NCBI RefSeq assembly: GCF_008042125.1
Contig: NZ_RDBI01000066.1
Coordinates: forward strand, 14,635 to 54,911
Source: Streptomyces sp. MS191
Lineage (GTDB): Bacteria; Actinomycetota; Actinomycetes; Streptomycetales; Streptomycetaceae
Direction: 5' to 3'
Length of the DNA: 40,277 bases
The number at the start of each line of letters is the position of its first letter. Within the stretch, counting starts at the first letter, position 1. The position numbers and the translations under genes were made by a program. Of this stretch, positions 38,593 to 40,277 are shown piece by piece. The notes beneath the pieces were generated by a model. The model saw nothing but the letters and a program-made list of their open reading frames with translations, had not been told where the DNA came from and made no database searches.

Positions 38593-38856
38593 TCAGCGGC
38601 CGGCCAGCTCCCAGATCGCGATCATCAGGCCCGCGCTCGCCGTGAGCGCGGCGATGCTGGTCAGAGGCCAGCGGGCGCGTTCCAGGGCGTCGAGACGGGT
38701 CTCCATGTCGGCGAGCTGCTTGTCGGTCTGGTCGCTGCGCTGGACGAGCAGCGCCAGCGCGCCGTCGACCCGGGCGAAGCCGGCCTCCAGCGTGCCGCGG
38801 AGCCGTTCCAGCTCCACGGCCACGGCGACGGGGTCGTTCGGCTCAGACTCGGCCAT
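38593..38856 (-). CDS. Small coiled-coil and membrane protein, holin-like
   Basis: The 87-residue protein has a helical, charged N-terminal part with heptad-like pattern (VELERLRGTLEAGFARVDGA, LADMETRLDALERARW; about residues 13-62) and one C-terminal membrane helix (about 63-84, LTSIAALTASAGLMIAIWEL). This XhlA-like arrangement is common for the accessory membrane protein in phage lysis cassettes. The ATG at 38856 overlaps the end of the upstream 77-residue gene by 14 bases. It is the last gene before the terminator shared with rpoC. Confidence 0.7.
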   Translation of the reverse strand: MAESEPNDPVAVAVELERLRGTLEAGFARVDGALALLVQRSDQTDKQLADMETRLDALERARWPLTSIAALTASAGLMIAIWELAGR

Positions 38857-39076
38857 CGGCGCCTCCCGCAGTGCTGCGGAGCCAGGACGGCAGCAGGGTC
38901 TGGACCGCCGGCAGCGCCATGACGCGGGTCAGGGCGCCGGCGACGGCCAGGGCCCCGGCGACCCAGGGGAGGGTCTCGGGGATGCCGGAGGCGTCGACGA
39001 TCGCGGGCAGGACGACGGCGATACCGACGGCGGACTGGAGGACGGTGCGGGCCGTGCGCTTGGCGGCATCGGACAT
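38843..39076 (-). CDS. Small two-helix membrane protein, probable holin
   Basis: The 77-residue protein has two hydrophobic segments (about 12-28 and 37-52) separated by SGIPETLPWV, a short N-terminus (MSDAAKRTARTVLQ) and a polar tail. Size, two-helix layout and position directly after an endolysin gene fit actinophage holins, which open the membrane for the lysin. ATG 39076 has GAGGAG upstream. No sequence motif proves the role. Confidence 0.7.
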   Translation of the reverse strand: MSDAAKRTARTVLQSAVGIAVVLPAIVDASGIPETLPWVAGALAVAGALTRVMALPAVQTLLPSWLRSTAGGADGRV

Positions 39077-39104
39077 CGGTGGAACTCCTCGGGTAGGGCG
39101 GGAC

Positions 39105-40025
39105 TCACCCGCAGTAGGGGACCTTCAACGCGTTCCAGGAGGCGGGGCCCGGCCAGCCGTCGGCGTCGGAGCCGTGGAAGCCGAGCTTGCGCTGCCACTT
39201 GGCGTAGCTGCGCCGGTCGGCCTCGCCCCAGCGGGGGGAGGGGCCGACGGTGTAGGCGGAGCAGCCCTCGGCCATCAGCCGGCGGCCCATCGCGGTGACG
39301 ATCGGCGAGCTCGGGTTCTTCCGGAAGAACGAGGTGCCGGGGAACGGCTGGTAGCGCGGGGTGCTCGGGCGGGCCGGGGAGGTGGCGCCGGAGGGGGTCT
39401 TGGACGGGGCGGCGCCCAGCCGCTTCTGGACGCGGTCCCGCATGCCCGGCATGCCGAAGCCGCGCGGGTCGCTCTTCCAGTCGGACCACTCCAGGTGCCC
39501 GATGACCGACTTGGCGCCCCAGCCGTGGGCCCGGCAGAGGGCCGCGGACACCCGCTCGATGGCGTCGAGCTGGGCCGCCGGCCAGGGGTCGCTGCCGTTG
39601 CCGAGGTTGACGCACTCGAAGCCGTAGAAGCGGGTGTTGCCGTCGACGGCGCCCGCGCTGCCCTGGTGCTCGCGCGGGGTGGGCGGCCGGTCGCCGTAGG
39701 TCTCGGTGATCACGGCCTGCAGGACGGAGGGGTCGCCGCCGCCGGCGTGGTTGGCGCGGCCGTTGCCCACGAGGTGGACGGAGCCGTCCTTGGCGATGAC
39801 GCCGTGGCACAGCGGGCCCGGCAGGCCGTCGTAGCCGTCGTAGCAGAGCTCGACGGACGAGGCGGTGCCACTGGAGACGGTGTGGTGGATCATCACGCCG
39901 CTCACGGGGCCCCAGGGGCCGGCCTGGTTGCGGTTGTGGGTGCGCCAGCCGTCGTGCTCGACGACGTGGACGCCCTCGGCGCGCAGCGCGGCGAGGAGCC
40001 GGTCGGCGGAGAGGGGAGTGGCCAT
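39105..40025 (-). CDS. Phage-type endolysin: N-acetylmuramoyl-L-alanine amidase with C-terminal wall-binding domain
   Basis: The 306-residue protein has an Amidase_2 domain (about 1-185). Zinc-site candidates are GVMIHHTVSSG (second His) and GHLEWSDWKSDPRGF (His and Asp), with AKDGSVHLVGNGRANHAGGG between. A Ser/Thr/Pro linker (about 186-205) joins a C-terminal module with FPGTSFFRKNPSSPIVTAMG and SYAKWQRKLGF, then DADGWPG, a peptidoglycan-binding type seen in actinophage and Streptomyces lysins. There is no signal peptide, so release would need the holin. ATG 40025 has GGAGG seven bases upstream. Confidence 0.88.
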   Translation of the reverse strand: MATPLSADRLLAALRAEGVHVVEHDGWRTHNRNQAGPWGPVSGVMIHHTVSSGTASSVELCYDGYDGLPGPLCHGVIAKDGSVHLVGNGRANHAGGGDPSVLQAVITETYGDRPPTPREHQGSAGAVDGNTRFYGFECVNLGNGSDPWPAAQLDAIERVSAALCRAHGWGAKSVIGHLEWSDWKSDPRGFGMPGMRDRVQKRLGAAPSKTPSGATSPARPSTPRYQPFPGTSFFRKNPSSPIVTAMGRRLMAEGCSAYTVGPSPRWGEADRRSYAKWQRKLGFHGSDADGWPGPASWNALKVPYCG

Positions 40026-40277
40026 GGTGGGTTCCTCCGGCGGGAAGGGCGGGGATGCCAGGAAGCGGGCATGAAAAAGGCCCGCACTCGGGCGGGCGAA
40101 CAGGTGGCGCGGGTCTCCGTGTCCTCCTCGCCGGGCTCCAGGAACTGGTTGACGACCTTGACGAAGACGCCCATCCGCTCGTCGGGGACCCCGAGCCAGC
40201 GCGCGAAGTCCTCCATGGTGGGCTGCCAGTCGTCGGGCGGCAGCAGGTCCTCGGCCAGGGGCAGTTCCTCGGGGGTG
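39902..40277 (-). CDS. End of an unrecognised gene (partial, enters from right edge, stop displaced)
   Basis: The minus-strand frame is open from the edge: residues read HPEELPLAEDLLPPDDWQPT, then MEDFARWLGVPDERMGVFVK and NQFLEPGEEDTETRAT, looking like real coding sequence to about 40105. After that it runs through the terminator hairpin and into the lysin start region, ending at 39902 in unlikely sequence. The natural stop seems lost, or the true end is about 40100. I do not recognise the family. An internal ATG lies at 40216. Neighbouring lysis genes suggest phage origin, but this is inference. Confidence 0.4.
   Translation of the reverse strand, partial: TPEELPLAEDLLPPDDWQPTMEDFARWLGVPDERMGVFVKVVNQFLEPGEEDTETRATCSPARVRAFFMPASWHPRPSRRRNPPWPLPSPPTGSSPRCAPRASTSSSTTAGAPTTATRPAPGAP
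40074..40097 (-). terminator. Intrinsic terminator upstream of the lysin gene
   Basis: On the minus strand GCCCGC-N6-GCGGGC is followed by CTTTTT. It would end transcription of the gene entering from the right edge, so the lysin may need its own promoter or antitermination. Confidence 0.8.

Overview
The window is high-GC actinobacterial chromosome, almost certainly Streptomyces. The reasons are the strong third-position GC bias, many GTG starts, stop/start overlaps of the GTGA/ATGA type, and a gene order matching the Streptomyces core from the second, short nuo cluster through tRNA-Tyr, rpmG, murB, secE-nusG and rplKAJL to rpoBC. These assignments rest on recognised protein families and remembered synteny; no search was run.

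Layout. (1) 1-7892: respiratory complex I membrane-arm genes nuoH-I-J-K-L-M-N, tightly coupled, preceded by the Pro/Glu-rich tail of an upstream subunit. (2) 7927-13233: mscL with a zinc-ribbon tail, htpX-yccF, an APC permease, a GlsB/YeaQ membrane protein, and the minus-strand genes yajQ, ogt and alkB (the last two a DNA-alkylation repair pair). (3) 13413-16238: tRNA-Tyr, an NAD(P)-binding protein coupled to an amidohydrolase that lacks metal ligands, tRNA-Thr, tRNA-Met and rpmG. (4) 16320-23497: a MaoC-type dehydratase pair, a TetR/MFS efflux unit with two matching operators, murB, an ECF sigma factor with a membrane partner carrying a duplicated domain, and a divergent SDR/TetR pair around a palindrome. 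(5) 23519-26193: adenosine deaminase, aspartate-type aminotransferase and tRNA-Trp. (6) 26297-38511: secE-nusG, rplK-rplA, rplJ-rplL behind a leader with an attenuator, then rpoB and rpoC. (7) 38593-40277: a minus-strand phage-type lysis cassette (amidase endolysin and two holin-like proteins) converging on rpoC, plus the end of a further gene.

The most unusual feature is a perfect 62-bp inverted repeat (34487-34548 / 34575-34636, 26-nt loop) at the rpoB-rpoC junction. The left arm is a reversed copy of the rpoC ribosome-binding site and first codons. It appears to have replaced the normal rpoB stop, so RpoB gains 31 residues and now stops at the rpoC Shine-Dalgarno. A second perfect inverted repeat of 90 bp (1-90 / 184-273) lies at the left edge. 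Both look like fold-back (template-switch) products; whether they are real or assembly artefacts cannot be decided from the sequence. Otherwise the region is largely housekeeping, with local regulatory modules that make testable predictions.
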